Under the pieces are notes generated by a model. The model searched no databases, had not been told where the DNA came from, and saw only the letters and a list, made by a program, of their open reading frames with translations. A stretch of DNA of 64,000 nt from assembly GCA_017999615.1 (NCBI GenBank), contig JAGNLM010000004.1, positions 62,450-126,449 of the forward strand, in the 5' to 3' direction. Shown here piece by piece: positions 6,416 through 15,766 of this stretch (positions are counted from its first letter, which is position 1; each line of letters opens with the position of its first letter). The position numbers were made by a program, and so were the translations under genes. The DNA is from Gammaproteobacteria bacterium (lineage in GTDB: Bacteria; Pseudomonadota; Gammaproteobacteria; JAABTG01).

Positions 6416-7753
6416 GTGCTGGAAGACATCGAGCCTGTGCTGGACCTGCTCGCCGCCCAGACCGAGAGCGGCGTGCTGATTGCGGAGAAGGACGGGCGCC
6501 TTCTCTACCTGAACGACACCGCCCGCACGCTCCTGCGCGTGCCCGCCGAGACTCGCCTGCAGGCCCTGGGGGACCTCGCCGCCGTGCTTCCGTTGCCGGT
6601 CCTCGCCGCGTGCAAGGAGGCGTCCTCCAGCTTCCCGGAAACGCGCCTGCAGACCTTTCGGGAGGAGTTCCAGGGGCCGGACGGCACGCGCTACTACGAA
6701 TTTCACCGGGGCCTCGTGCACCTGCCCGTGAGCGGCCGGGACGTGGTGGTGCTGATCGTCTGCGACCGCACCGAGCATCGCCAGTGGGAGGCCATCTTCC
6801 AGGGCAAGTCCGGGTTCGGTCTGGTCACGGCGGACCCCGAGATGCTGCAGATCGTCGCCCGGCTGCAACAGATCGCCCCGACCGACGCCTTCGTGCTCTT
6901 CCAGGGGGAGTCGGGAACCGGAAAGAGCGAGCTCGCGCGCTACCTGCACCAGATCAGCAGGCGCAAGGAGGGCCCCCTCGTCGAGTTGAACTGCGCAGCC
7001 ATCCCGGACAGCCTGATCGAGTCCGAGCTCTTCGGCCACGTGAAGGGGGCCTTCACGGGGGCGATTCGCGACCGCCCCGGGCGCTTCCAGGTGGCCAACG
7101 GCGGCACGCTCTTCCTGGACGAGGTCGCCGAGATCCCCCTGCACCTGCAGCCCAAGTTGCTCGGCGCCCTGCAGGACGGGCGCTTCGAGCCCGTGGGCTC
7201 CGACCGCAGCGTCTCCGTCGACGTACGTGTCATCAGCGCCTCGAACCGAAACCTGCGGGCGGCGGTCGACACGGGGGCCTTCCGGCCCGACCTCTATTAC
7301 CGTCTGGCCGTCATCCCGATCTACGTGCCTCCGTTGCGGGAGCGCCCCGGCGACATCCCCATGCTGGTGAGGCACTTCCACTCGAAGTTGACCGCGCGCG
7401 GCTACCCGTCGGGCGTAACCTTCGGCCGCGAGGCCATGAAGCTGCTGATGGACTATCCCTGGCCGGGCAACGTCCGCGAGCTCGCCAACGCGGTCGAGCA
7501 CAGCGTCATCTGCGCGGAGAACGGCCTGGTCACCCTCGCGAGCCTGCCCCAGGACCTCTGCCGTTTCCAACGGGAACAGGTCCCGCAGGCGCCACGGACC
7601 GACTCCCTGCCCCCGGGCGGCGACCATCAGTGCCAGGAATTGCTCGAAGCGCTGGAGCGAACCGGCGGCAACCGCGCCGAGGCCGCGCAGATTTTGGGGA
7701 TTGACCGCAGCACCCTGTGGCGGCGCATGCGCCGCCTGGGTCTGGAACGCTGA
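6416..7753 (+). CDS. Sigma-54-dependent transcriptional activator (PAS-AAA+-Fis)
   Basis: 445 residues from a GTG at 6416 with GGGGAGG just upstream. A PAS-like sensor occupies about residues 10-125. It is followed by an AAA+ domain with Walker A GESGTGKS (164-171), the sigma-54 contact loop GAFTGA (211-216) and Walker B TLFLDE (231-236). A Fis-type helix-turn-helix ends the protein (RAEAAQILGIDRSTLWRRMR). There is no receiver domain, so it probably senses a ligand or redox state directly. Two cysteines lie in the sensor part, Cys66 and Cys116. FisR-type regulators of sulfide oxidation use sensor cysteines, but the three-cysteine FisR spacing is not visible. It is divergent from the cytochrome-fccAB operon, which has a sigma-54 promoter in the shared intergenic region and is therefore its likely target. 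Confidence 0.9.
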   Translation: MLEDIEPVLDLLAAQTESGVLIAEKDGRLLYLNDTARTLLRVPAETRLQALGDLAAVLPLPVLAACKEASSSFPETRLQTFREEFQGPDGTRYYEFHRGLVHLPVSGRDVVVLIVCDRTEHRQWEAIFQGKSGFGLVTADPEMLQIVARLQQIAPTDAFVLFQGESGTGKSELARYLHQISRRKEGPLVELNCAAIPDSLIESELFGHVKGAFTGAIRDRPGRFQVANGGTLFLDEVAEIPLHLQPKLLGALQDGRFEPVGSDRSVSVDVRVISASNRNLRAAVDTGAFRPDLYYRLAVIPIYVPPLRERPGDIPMLVRHFHSKLTARGYPSGVTFGREAMKLLMDYPWPGNVRELANAVEHSVICAENGLVTLASLPQDLCRFQREQVPQAPRTDSLPPGGDHQCQELLEALERTGGNRAEAAQILGIDRSTLWRRMRRLGLER

Positions 7754-7760
7754 CCCCCCC

Positions 7761-8507
7761 TCAGCGCGCCGGGACGTACGGCGCGTAGGGGCTGGTCGCG
7801 GGAGCGTAGCCGCCGGAGCTCGCGGGGGAAGTCTCCCGCGGGCGGTCGCTGCGGCCGTCCGTCCGCCCCCAGGGCCGGTAGTCCTCGGCTGGGTACGAGG
7901 GCCCGGGGGGGTACGCAGGCGGGCGGTAGCCCGAGTCCGGGGCGGTGCCACCGGCGAACGGCGGCCAGGAGCTCTCGGGCGCCGGGGAAAACTGTGAGGC
8001 TGGTGGCCATTCCGGCGCACGCTGGGCGGGCGCGGGCCGCTCGGGCGCGGGCGCCTCGTGGGGCGCGAACGCACGGTAGACGAGAAGGCCGGCGAGGAAA
8101 CCCGCCACCGCCGCGATGACCACCTGGCGCTGCCGGCGCACCCGTCTGGCCGAAGGGGAGGGCTTCGCCGGAGCGGGCTTCGGCGGAGCAGGTCTCGCCG
8201 GAGCGGGAGCGACGCGCTGGGGTGCGGCGGGCGCGGGCGCCTCGGTCACCCTCCCTTCGGCCACCCGACGGCGCACCGGACTGGGCCGCGGGGGCTGAGG
8301 AGCCTCCTTCTTTCCTCCTGCCCGCTTGGGCAGAGCTGCCGGGGCGGGTTTCGGGGCGGGAGAGAGCAAGGGCGGACGTTTCGGCGTGCCCGGCCGCAAT
8401 GCATCCGCCTGGGGCAGTTCCCCGGGCGGGTCCTCGTCCGGGGGAAAGGCCTCCGGCCCCGGCACGGGGGACAGCCGCGAGCCGCCGATCGCCAGGGCCG
8501 ACTCCAT
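7761..8507 (-). CDS. Proline/alanine-rich single-pass membrane protein, unknown
   Basis: 248 residues from the ATG at 8507, preceded by GGGGGAT. A TTG at 8570 with AGGAG upstream would add 21 residues, so the start is uncertain. Pro, Ala and Arg dominate. A basic cytoplasmic segment of about 125 residues precedes one transmembrane helix (about 129-147, VVIAAVAGFLAGLLVYRAF), followed by a Pro/Ser/Tyr-rich periplasmic tail ending in PYAPYVPAR. The layout is like TonB or other cell-envelope linkers, but no TonB C-terminal domain is seen. It lies about 130 nt downstream of tamB, co-directional and convergent with the activator gene. Low complexity makes function unguessable. Confidence 0.6.
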   Translation of the reverse strand: MESALAIGGSRLSPVPGPEAFPPDEDPPGELPQADALRPGTPKRPPLLSPAPKPAPAALPKRAGGKKEAPQPPRPSPVRRRVAEGRVTEAPAPAAPQRVAPAPARPAPPKPAPAKPSPSARRVRRQRQVVIAAVAGFLAGLLVYRAFAPHEAPAPERPAPAQRAPEWPPASQFSPAPESSWPPFAGGTAPDSGYRPPAYPPGPSYPAEDYRPWGRTDGRSDRPRETSPASSGGYAPATSPYAPYVPAR

Positions 8508-8602
8508 TCGGATCCCCCGGCGTTTCCTTTTCGTTATGTTGGCCACGGGTCCGACCTTTCGCTCACCCAACCCACCACTCCTATAACTTATACACGTTCT
8601 CG

Positions 8603-8627
8603 CGCGATCGCGTTGAACACGATCGCG
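8603..8627. repeat. Hairpin CGCGATCG-N9-CGATCGCG between tamB and the proline-rich protein gene
   Basis: Perfect 8-bp arms (8603-8610, 8620-8627), each containing the palindrome CGATCG. It starts 8 nt past the tamB stop. No T tract follows on the minus strand, so it may be a transcript-end stabiliser rather than a classic terminator. Confidence 0.45.
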
Positions 8628-8634
8628 TCCCGGG

Positions 8635-11412
8635 CTACCGCTCGATGGTGTAGAAAAGATCGGCGCCCTGGGCGTCGCCCGTCTCGGTCTGCAATTGCAG
8701 GCGGCGGGTCAGATCGTAGCGCAGCCGCAGCCGGTTGACCGAGGAGCGCAGACTGCTCAGGTACTCCACGAAGAGCCGGGGGCTCAGGTACTGACCCACC
8801 GCGAGCGAAGGGCCGGCGGCGCCGCCGTCCTCGACGCTCAGACGGTCGATGCCCAGCTGCCGGCCGAGCTCGCCCGCGAGAAGACGCCCCCCCGCCATCG
8901 CCGCCGCACCTTTCACCGCCTGACGGTCCTGGTCCGAGGCGGACGAGTCGAGCGGGCGCCCGAGCACCAGGTACCCTATCACGTCCGACTGGGGTCGCGG
9001 CGGGGTGGAGAAGAACTCGAGGTGTGGCTCCTGTGCGAGGCCGGTCACCCTGACCCCGGCAGTCACCTCTGGCCCTTTCGAGACGGCCTGGATGTCGAGG
9101 CCGGGGTTGTCCAGGGGGCTGCTCGCGTAGACCAGCCAGCCCCGCTCGATGGTCAGGTCCCGCCCGAGCCCCGTATACACCCCGTCCACGACCCCCACGC
9201 GGCCCGTCCCCCGGGGGTCCTTTCCGGGTTTCTGGGCAACGCCGAGGTGACCCGAGAGGCGGCCGCGCAGGCCGAAGGCGTCGACCAGCACCTGGTCCCC
9301 GAAGCGCACGTCCACGCGCACGGTCAGGGGAAGTCCCTGACCCTGCTGGCGCCGCTCCTCCCCTTTCATCACCAGGTCGGGAGACGGAGAGACCGTGCCC
9401 TCCGGAAGCGACCGGGGTTTGATCCGTGCCGAGGGGACGAGCACCCGCCCCTCGACCGCGGCCTCGCCTGCACTCAGGCGCAGGAGCAGGTCCGGCGACA
9501 CCGATGCCCGGTACTCCGGCACCCGCACAACCGAAAAGTCGCGGCCGGTCACCCGCACCTCGGTGGGGAAGCCGCGCGCGGGGTCGATTCGGGTCGACCC
9601 CGAGACCTCGAGCTCACCGTCCCCCGAGCGGGCGCCCCCGTCGTAGACGAGCCGGTCGGCGCCCTGGCTGCGCACCCCCAGGCGAAGATCACGGACGTCG
9701 AGACCGGCCATGGGGACCTCCAACCGGCCGCCCTCGAGCCCCCCCTGGACGCTCAGCCGGGGCGACCCGACCGTTCCCGCAACACTCGCGTCCAGCGCCA
9801 ACCGTCCCTCGACCGCCCCGAGGTCCGGGGCGAAGGCACGCACCCAGGCCAGGTCCGGCACCCGTGCCTGCAGCCGGCCCGTCAGGGCCTGGCGGGACAG
9901 GTCCGAGACTGCCGGCGACCAGCGCGGGAGCTGGATGCGCCCGTCGGCGCTCGCCAGGTCACCCAGGAACAACTTGGCCTCCGCGAGCACCCCCGAGCGG
10001 TCCACACGCGCCAGGACGGTGCTCCGGGAGAGATCGAGGGACGACAGCGCCTCGCTCCCGGGGAGGGTCACGGACGCCCCCGGCAGGGCGACTCGGGCCT
10101 CCGCCTTGAGCTCGCCCGACGCCGCCCCCGAGGCGCTCGCCTCGGCATCGACGGCCCCGGAGAGCCGAACGTCGGGGGGCAGGAAAGGCCCCGCGAGGGC
10201 AAGGGGGACCGAAGCCAGAGACAGTCCACCCTTCCACGAACCGTTGGCCACCCGTTCGCCCGAGGCACAGACCCGCGCGGCACCGCTTGCGAAACACAGG
10301 GGCTTCGCCCGCACCTCCGGCCCGACGAAGAGCTCCGCTGGGCCCTGCAGGCGCCACTCCCCCCAGGGCCCTGCGTCGAGCCGGGCCCGCTCGAGCCTTC
10401 CCACCCACGCGTTCTCGCCCTGCAGCCGCCCGGCGAGGGCCACGGAAGCGGCCACGCCGAGCTCCCCACCGGTCAGGTCCAGCGTCAGCCGGTGCTCGCG
10501 CCCCGACCCCCGCCCCTCGACCTTCAGGTCCCCGGCGGCTTTGCCCCCAGCCTTGAGCCCCGCCGCCTGGAGGTCCACCTGGAAGAGCCCCTCCGGGGCC
10601 AGGGTCACTTCGAGGTCGGCCGCGAGGCGTTCGAGGCCGTGGTCCTGGAACGAGACGCTCTTCCCGTTCAGCCGCCCACGCACCTGGGGGCTGGTGAGGG
10701 TCCCGGAGACCTGCCCCTCCCCGGACAACGAGCCCCTGGCCTCGGGAAGCAACTGCCCGAGATCCGGCGCCCGGAACGACCATGCGAGGTCCAGCGCCTC
10801 GCCGACCCTGCCCCGGGCCTCGACGTTCGCCTCGCCCGAGGTCAGGGTCAGCGTGCGGACCTCCACGCTCCCGCCCCTCGCATCCACCCTGGCCTGCAGC
10901 AGGGCGTGGTCGAGAGGCGGCACCCCAGGCTGCTCCAGGCGCGCGTCGCGCACCTCGATCCGCTCCAGGATCACCTCGAGCGGAAGCCTCAGCCCCGCCA
11001 GGTCCAGGGGCTCCGACCGCTCCGGCGGCGGTTCGGCGGCAGGGGCACCGGGGACGACCCGGACACCCTCGAGCTCCAGCGCGACGACCCGCAGACGGGC
11101 GGCCAGGAGCTCGATCGGCCGCCAATCCAGGGCGACGCGGCCCAAGTCCAGGGAAATCAACGGGTCGCGATAGACGAGCCCACGGATCTCCAGGGGCCCC
11201 AGGAGCCGCCCGCTCACCGAATCGACGGTCAACTCGCCGGGGGCCAGGCGGGTGCCCACCTGAAGGGCGATCCGCAGCCCCGCCTCGGTCCCCAGGATGA
11301 TCCCCAGGGCGAGCACGACCAGGAGCACGAGCGCGAGCGTCCCGTGCCAGACCCAGCCGAGGGTCCTCGCGAGCCAGCGGAGGATGCCCCAGAGCCCGGC
11401 AAGGGTTCTCAC
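8635..11412 (-). CDS. tamB: Translocation and assembly module protein TamB
   Basis: 925 residues starting at a GTG (11412-11410) that overlaps the tamA stop as GTGA. An N-terminal membrane anchor (about 17-36, WHGTLALVLLVVLALG) leads into a very long beta-helical, repetitive periplasmic region (AsmA/DUF490-like) and ends in the conserved TamB C-terminal domain (YLSPRLFVEYLSSL, LQLQTETG, ADLFYTIER). TamB bridges the envelope and works with the TamA barrel in outer-membrane protein insertion and/or phospholipid transport. It is shorter than E. coli TamB (about 1259 residues), which is common. Translational coupling with tamA supports the pairing. Confidence 0.92.
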   Translation of the reverse strand: MRTLAGLWGILRWLARTLGWVWHGTLALVLLVVLALGIILGTEAGLRIALQVGTRLAPGELTVDSVSGRLLGPLEIRGLVYRDPLISLDLGRVALDWRPIELLAARLRVVALELEGVRVVPGAPAAEPPPERSEPLDLAGLRLPLEVILERIEVRDARLEQPGVPPLDHALLQARVDARGGSVEVRTLTLTSGEANVEARGRVGEALDLAWSFRAPDLGQLLPEARGSLSGEGQVSGTLTSPQVRGRLNGKSVSFQDHGLERLAADLEVTLAPEGLFQVDLQAAGLKAGGKAAGDLKVEGRGSGREHRLTLDLTGGELGVAASVALAGRLQGENAWVGRLERARLDAGPWGEWRLQGPAELFVGPEVRAKPLCFASGAARVCASGERVANGSWKGGLSLASVPLALAGPFLPPDVRLSGAVDAEASASGAASGELKAEARVALPGASVTLPGSEALSSLDLSRSTVLARVDRSGVLAEAKLFLGDLASADGRIQLPRWSPAVSDLSRQALTGRLQARVPDLAWVRAFAPDLGAVEGRLALDASVAGTVGSPRLSVQGGLEGGRLEVPMAGLDVRDLRLGVRSQGADRLVYDGGARSGDGELEVSGSTRIDPARGFPTEVRVTGRDFSVVRVPEYRASVSPDLLLRLSAGEAAVEGRVLVPSARIKPRSLPEGTVSPSPDLVMKGEERRQQGQGLPLTVRVDVRFGDQVLVDAFGLRGRLSGHLGVAQKPGKDPRGTGRVGVVDGVYTGLGRDLTIERGWLVYASSPLDNPGLDIQAVSKGPEVTAGVRVTGLAQEPHLEFFSTPPRPQSDVIGYLVLGRPLDSSASDQDRQAVKGAAAMAGGRLLAGELGRQLGIDRLSVEDGGAAGPSLAVGQYLSPRLFVEYLSSLRSSVNRLRLRYDLTRRLQLQTETGDAQGADLFYTIER

Positions 11413-13133
11413 AGGTCCGGTCCGACCGAGATGTAGAACTGGACGCCACCCTCCCCCCCGGCGATCGGCCTGGCCACGTCGAACCGGACCATTCCCACCG
11501 GGGACAGCCAGCGCACACCGACTCCCACGCCCTGCTCCAGCTCCACGTCCCGGAAGGAGTCGAAGGCGTTGCCGGTGTCGTAGAAACCCGCGACGGCCCA
11601 CTTCTCGGCGACCACCCGCTCGAGCTCGACGCTGGCGGTGAGCAGACCCTTGCCGCCCCTGCGGTCCCCGTCCCCGTCCCGGGGCGAGAGCTTCTCGAAC
11701 TTGTAGCCCCGCACGCTGTTGTCACCGCCCGCGTAGAAGCGCCGCGAGGGCGGGATGTCCTCGACGCTCCCGGCGAGGGTCCCTCCGACCTCCGCCCGGG
11801 CGATCACCCGCACGCGGTCCGAGGGCGAGCGCACGGCCTTGGCCCGGACCTTCCCCTGCAGGAAGCTGCCGCTGGAGAGGACGTACTCGGAGGCCCCCTG
11901 GACGGTCAGGTCCACGCGCGTGCCGCGACGCGTGTAGAGCGGGTCGTCGGCCACCTTCCACACCCAGGTCGCGCTGGGCACGAGGCTGTAGAAATTCTCC
12001 TCGCCCCCTCCCTCGGGCACCTCGAAGTCGTACGAGACACCGAGGATGCGCTGCCAGTGCCCCCAGAAGAGGTGATGGCTGACGCCGACCCCCACGTCGA
12101 GACCCTCGCGGCTCACCGTGTCGTAGCGTTCGACGACCGAGTCGAACGAGAGGAACTCGCGCCTCGGCTCCGCGAGGGGGATTTTGTAGCTCGCCTCCGC
12201 CCGCTGCAGCACCGGGGACAGGGAGAGGAGCGTGTGGGCACTGTGGCCCCGCTCGCCGATGTAGCGCCGGGTCCAGTCCGCGCTGACGCGGGGCCCCGTG
12301 TCGGTCCCGTACCCGACCCCGAAACGGTACCGGTTGGGCTTGTTGCGCTCGAGCGTGACGTCGATCGGGACGCGCTGCCCTTCCACCCGCTCGAGCTGCG
12401 GAGCCACCTCGACCTCGCGGAAGTACTCGGTGTCGAGCAGCGCCCGCTGCAGGCCGATCAGGCTGCCGAAGGCATACGGGTCGCCCGGCCGGAAGTCGAC
12501 GAAGCGGTGCAGGAACTCCGGGTCGAAGCCCTCCTGCTCGAGGTGCACGTCCCCGAAGTAATAGCGCGGGCCGGTCTCGAGGTGCAGGGTGACGTCGGCG
12601 CGGTAGGGATCCAGGCCGACCAGGATCTCGCTGCGCGTGTAGTGGGCATCCAGATAGCCCCGGTCCTGGGCGACCCGCCGCAGGCCGCTCTTGGCGGCGT
12701 CGTAGGCGGACTGGGAGTAAGGCTGGCCGGCGGCGAGACCCACGGTCGGGAAGCTCACCTCGGAGGCGCCCTCCCCCGAGACCTGGAGGTCGACCGAGCC
12801 GACCGGAATGACCTCCCCCGGATCCACGCGATAGCGGGCGACCCAGGCCCCGTCCGCTTCGCTCAACTCACCCTGGACGTCGACACGAAACAGGCCGAAG
12901 GGCGTGAGCGCCCGACGGATCTCCTCGGGTGCGCGCTCGTGGAGACGGCGCAACCGCCCTTCCTGCAGGCTCGGGTTCTCGCGCTCCCGGTCGATCGACA
13001 GGAACGCGAGCACGTTGCGCCGCTGCTCGGCCGGCAAGCCCTCGACCTCGACCTCCAGCTCGCCCCCCCGGACCGGGCACGCGAGGAGCAGGACCAGGCA
13101 GGCGAGCGTTCGACACAGCGGTTGCGACGGCAC
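11409..13133 (-). CDS. tamA: Outer-membrane assembly factor TamA (Omp85 family)
   Basis: 574 residues from a GTG at 13133 with GGGAG 8 nt upstream. A signal peptide (to about residue 22) precedes about 230 residues of POTRA domains and a 16-stranded Omp85 barrel. Family marks include RYRFGVGYGTDTGPRVSADW near the barrel start, the conserved loop motif VRGYKFEKLSP, and a C-terminal strand ending in FYISVGPDL. It inserts beta-barrel proteins into the outer membrane together with TamB, encoded immediately downstream with a 4-nt overlap. It is divergent from the antiporter gene at 13309. Confidence 0.92.
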   Translation of the reverse strand: MPSQPLCRTLACLVLLLACPVRGGELEVEVEGLPAEQRRNVLAFLSIDRERENPSLQEGRLRRLHERAPEEIRRALTPFGLFRVDVQGELSEADGAWVARYRVDPGEVIPVGSVDLQVSGEGASEVSFPTVGLAAGQPYSQSAYDAAKSGLRRVAQDRGYLDAHYTRSEILVGLDPYRADVTLHLETGPRYYFGDVHLEQEGFDPEFLHRFVDFRPGDPYAFGSLIGLQRALLDTEYFREVEVAPQLERVEGQRVPIDVTLERNKPNRYRFGVGYGTDTGPRVSADWTRRYIGERGHSAHTLLSLSPVLQRAEASYKIPLAEPRREFLSFDSVVERYDTVSREGLDVGVGVSHHLFWGHWQRILGVSYDFEVPEGGGEENFYSLVPSATWVWKVADDPLYTRRGTRVDLTVQGASEYVLSSGSFLQGKVRAKAVRSPSDRVRVIARAEVGGTLAGSVEDIPPSRRFYAGGDNSVRGYKFEKLSPRDGDGDRRGGKGLLTASVELERVVAEKWAVAGFYDTGNAFDSFRDVELEQGVGVGVRWLSPVGMVRFDVARPIAGGEGGVQFYISVGPDL

Positions 13134-13308
13134 TGCGGTGTCTCCCGCCCCTCGTTTCGTGACGGCCTACAGGATGCCGGATGGGAGGCCTCCAGGCGAG
13201 TCCGACTGCGTCCCGAAGGGCGCACGGGCGGGCTTGCGGACCGGTCCCTCTCCGGCCAGACTGCGCCGGCCCGCGCGCCGGCGCGGCCCGCACACGGAGG
13301 CAGACACG

Positions 13309-14400
13309 GTGACTCTACTTTTCTTCGCGTTGGGTCTGGGCGCCCTCGTCCTGGGTGCTGAGCTGCTCGTGCGCGGCGCGTCCCGGCTCGCGCTCTCCAT
13401 CGGCATCTCACCGCTCGTGGTAGGGCTCACGGTGGTGGCCTTCGGCACCAGCGCGCCCGAGCTCGCGGTCTCCGTGCAGTCGGCCTGGTCCGGGCAGGTG
13501 GACATCGCCATCGGCAACGTGGTGGGCAGCAACATCTTCAACATCCTGGCGATCCTCGGGCTTTCGGCGCTCATCGTGCCCCTGGTGGTCCACCAGCAGG
13601 TGGTGCGCCAGGAGGTCCCGATCCTGATCGCGGCGTCTCTGCTCCTGTGGGGGTTCGCCGCCGACGGTGCCATCGGCAGGACGGAAGGGGCGGTGTTCTC
13701 CTTCCTGCTGGTCTTCTACACGGTGTTCGTGATCCGCCAGAGCCGGCGCGAGACGGCGGCCGTGCGCGCCGAGTACGCGCAAGACATCGTGGGCGAGGAG
13801 CCCGGCGGGTGGGGCGCGCACTGGGCGATGCAGGTGCTCCTGATCGTGGCCGGCCTCGCCCTGCTGGTGCTCGGCGCCCGCTGGCTGGTGGATGCCTCGG
13901 TCGCGTTCGCGCGCCATCTCGGGGTGAGCGAGCTCGTCATCGGGCTCACCATCGTGGCCGCCGGCACCTCGCTGCCCGAGGTGGCGACCTCGGTCCTGGC
14001 CGCCGTGCGCGGGGAACGGGACATCGCCGTCGGCAACGCCGTCGGCAGCAACCTCTTCAACATCCTGGCCGTGCTCGGGGTCTCGTCGCTCACCGCCCCC
14101 AGGAGCCTCACCGTCGCCCCGTCCCTGCTGGCCTTCGACCTGCCGGTGATGACCGCGGTCGCGGTCGCCTGTCTTCCGGTCTTCTTCATGGGATACCGGA
14201 TTTCCCGCTGGGAGGGACTGTTCTTCCTCTCAGGGTACGTCGCCTACACCGTTTACCTCGTCCTCTCGGCCACCCGCCACTACGCCCTCAGTACGTACAG
14301 CCTGGTCATGGGCGCTTTCGTTCTGCCCCTGGTCGTGGTGACCCTGGCCGTGCTCACCTGGCGGCACTGGCGCGCGCGGGGCGAGTCCTCCGGGTCCTGA
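13309..14400 (+). CDS. Calcium/sodium antiporter (CaCA family, YrbG-like)
   Basis: 363 residues from a GTG at 13309 with ACGGAGG 8 nt upstream. It has about ten transmembrane helices in two inverted halves. Each half carries the alpha-repeat signature: GLTVVAFGTSAPELAVS with GNVVGSNIFNILAILG, and GLTIVAAGTSLPEVATS with GNAVGSNLFNILAVLG. The paired Glu residues (PEL, PEV) bind the cation. It is an inner-membrane exchanger of Ca2+ or Na+ against H+ or K+. It is monocistronic and faces the ankyrin gene convergently, with only 9 nt between the stops. Confidence 0.92.
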   Translation: MTLLFFALGLGALVLGAELLVRGASRLALSIGISPLVVGLTVVAFGTSAPELAVSVQSAWSGQVDIAIGNVVGSNIFNILAILGLSALIVPLVVHQQVVRQEVPILIAASLLLWGFAADGAIGRTEGAVFSFLLVFYTVFVIRQSRRETAAVRAEYAQDIVGEEPGGWGAHWAMQVLLIVAGLALLVLGARWLVDASVAFARHLGVSELVIGLTIVAAGTSLPEVATSVLAAVRGERDIAVGNAVGSNLFNILAVLGVSSLTAPRSLTVAPSLLAFDLPVMTAVAVACLPVFFMGYRISRWEGLFFLSGYVAYTVYLVLSATRHYALSTYSLVMGAFVLPLVVVTLAVLTWRHWRARGESSGS

Positions 14401-14409
14401 AAAGGGGCG

Positions 14410-15387
14410 TCAGGGAGCGGAGCGCCGCGCCGCCTTCGCGGCGGACTCCAGCAATCGCAGCACCGAGCCATCGCCCAGGCGCTGGGCCTGATCGAGGGGG
14501 GTCTCGGCGTTGGCGCCAACCGCACCGGTGTCGGCGCCGTAGCGCAGGAGCAGTTCGACCAACTCCGCCTGGCGGCGCGCGACCGCGCCGTGGAGCGGAG
14601 TGGTGCCGAGCCGGCTCGCCGCGCTCACCGCGGCGCCCCGCTCGGCAAGCACCCGCGCGGTAGCCACCTGGCCGTAGCGCACGGCCCAGTGCAGCGGGGT
14701 CGCGCCGATCCGGCTCGGCTGGTCGATCGCCGCTCCGAGCTCCAGCAACAGCTTCACCACCGCCACACGGCCCGCGCCCGCCGCGTGGTGCAGGGGGGTG
14801 AGCCCGGAGCGGTTGCCGGCGTTCACGTCGGCCCCCGCCTCGGCGAGCCGCACGACGAGCATCGTGTCCCCGAGCGCGGCGGCCTCGTGCAACGGCCGGT
14901 CGCCCAGGCGCTCCGGGTGGCTGCGGTCCTCGCGGGCCGTCGGCGCGTTCACCTCGGCACCGGACCGGAGCAGCAGCCCCACCATCGACAGGTCCGCCGC
15001 GCGCACCGCGAGGTGCAGCGGCGGGTCCCCCTCGGCGGAGGGCCGGTTGGGGTCCGCACCGCGCTCCAGCAAGCGTTGCGCGAGACCGAGATTGCGCCGG
15101 AGCACCGCCGCGACGAGCGCCGGGTCCTGCCCCGGCGACACGGCGTTGGGGTCGGCCCCTTCAGCCAGCAGGCGCGTCGCCTCGAGCTCGTCCCCCCGCT
15201 CCACCGCCGCGGACAACCCGCCCGCAGCAGGCGCCTCGACCGGCTCGGCCGGGGTGAAGAAGGGCAACCAGCCCTGCACCACGCGGCCCGCCTCGCGCAG
15301 CGGTTTCCCCAGCTCCGGCGCCTCGGCCCCGGCCAAGGGGACCGCGAGGGACAGGGCGATCAGGGCGAGGAGGCGGGGGCGGGTCAT
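14410..15387 (-). CDS. Exported ankyrin-repeat protein
   Basis: 325 residues. An N-terminal Sec signal (LLALIALSLAVPLAGAEA) is followed by a spacer and about seven ankyrin repeats from residue 58 on, for example TPLHHAAGAGRVAVVKLLLELGA and TPLHWAVRYGQVATARVLAERGA. Ankyrin repeats bind proteins; a signal peptide places this one in the periplasm or outside. No ribosome site is evident at the ATG, and the YdcH-like gene ends 10 nt upstream, so it is probably translated by re-initiation in one transcript. The partner is unknown. Confidence 0.8.
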   Translation of the reverse strand: MTRPRLLALIALSLAVPLAGAEAPELGKPLREAGRVVQGWLPFFTPAEPVEAPAAGGLSAAVERGDELEATRLLAEGADPNAVSPGQDPALVAAVLRRNLGLAQRLLERGADPNRPSAEGDPPLHLAVRAADLSMVGLLLRSGAEVNAPTAREDRSHPERLGDRPLHEAAALGDTMLVVRLAEAGADVNAGNRSGLTPLHHAAGAGRVAVVKLLLELGAAIDQPSRIGATPLHWAVRYGQVATARVLAERGAAVSAASRLGTTPLHGAVARRQAELVELLLRYGADTGAVGANAETPLDQAQRLGDGSVLRLLESAAKAARRSAP

Positions 15388-15397
15388 CGGCGGGGCG

Positions 15398-15604
15398 TCA
15401 GGCGTCGAGGTCGGGGATCAGGTCGCTCTCCATGCGGCTGATCATGTCCTTCAACTGGAGCTTGCGCTTCTTCAATCGCCGGAGCGTGACCTGGTCGACG
15501 GACGGCCCCTCGAGCAGCTTCTCGATGAGCTCGTGGACCTCACGGTGCTGCGCACGCAGGTCCAGAAGGCGCTGGCCGATGGCACCCACCTCGTTCCCGG
15601 ACAT
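15398..15604 (-). CDS. YdcH/DUF465-family small coiled-coil protein
   Basis: 68 residues from the ATG at 15604, 6 nt after GGGGAG. An upstream in-frame start would add 29 residues without a ribosome site. It is charged and helical (LRAQHREVHELIEKLLEGP, LRRLKKRKLQLKDMISRME), matching the DUF465 pattern of two short antiparallel helices with a conserved RLKKxKLxLKD core. The function of the family is not established. It is co-directional with the ankyrin gene and divergent from the S1-domain gene. Confidence 0.8.
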   Translation of the reverse strand: MSGNEVGAIGQRLLDLRAQHREVHELIEKLLEGPSVDQVTLRRLKKRKLQLKDMISRMESDLIPDLDA

Positions 15605-15766
15605 CGCGAGCTCCCCGAGCCTCCTGTAACGCCCGAACGTGGGGTCCTGGCCCTCGGCCGCCGTGGCCCTGCCTTTGGACCCTCTTCGCACATTATCGTT
15701 GAACGCGGGCCGGCCGCCAGCCCCCCGCGTTCACTCGGACAGTGCGCTCGGGTACACTTCTTGGCC

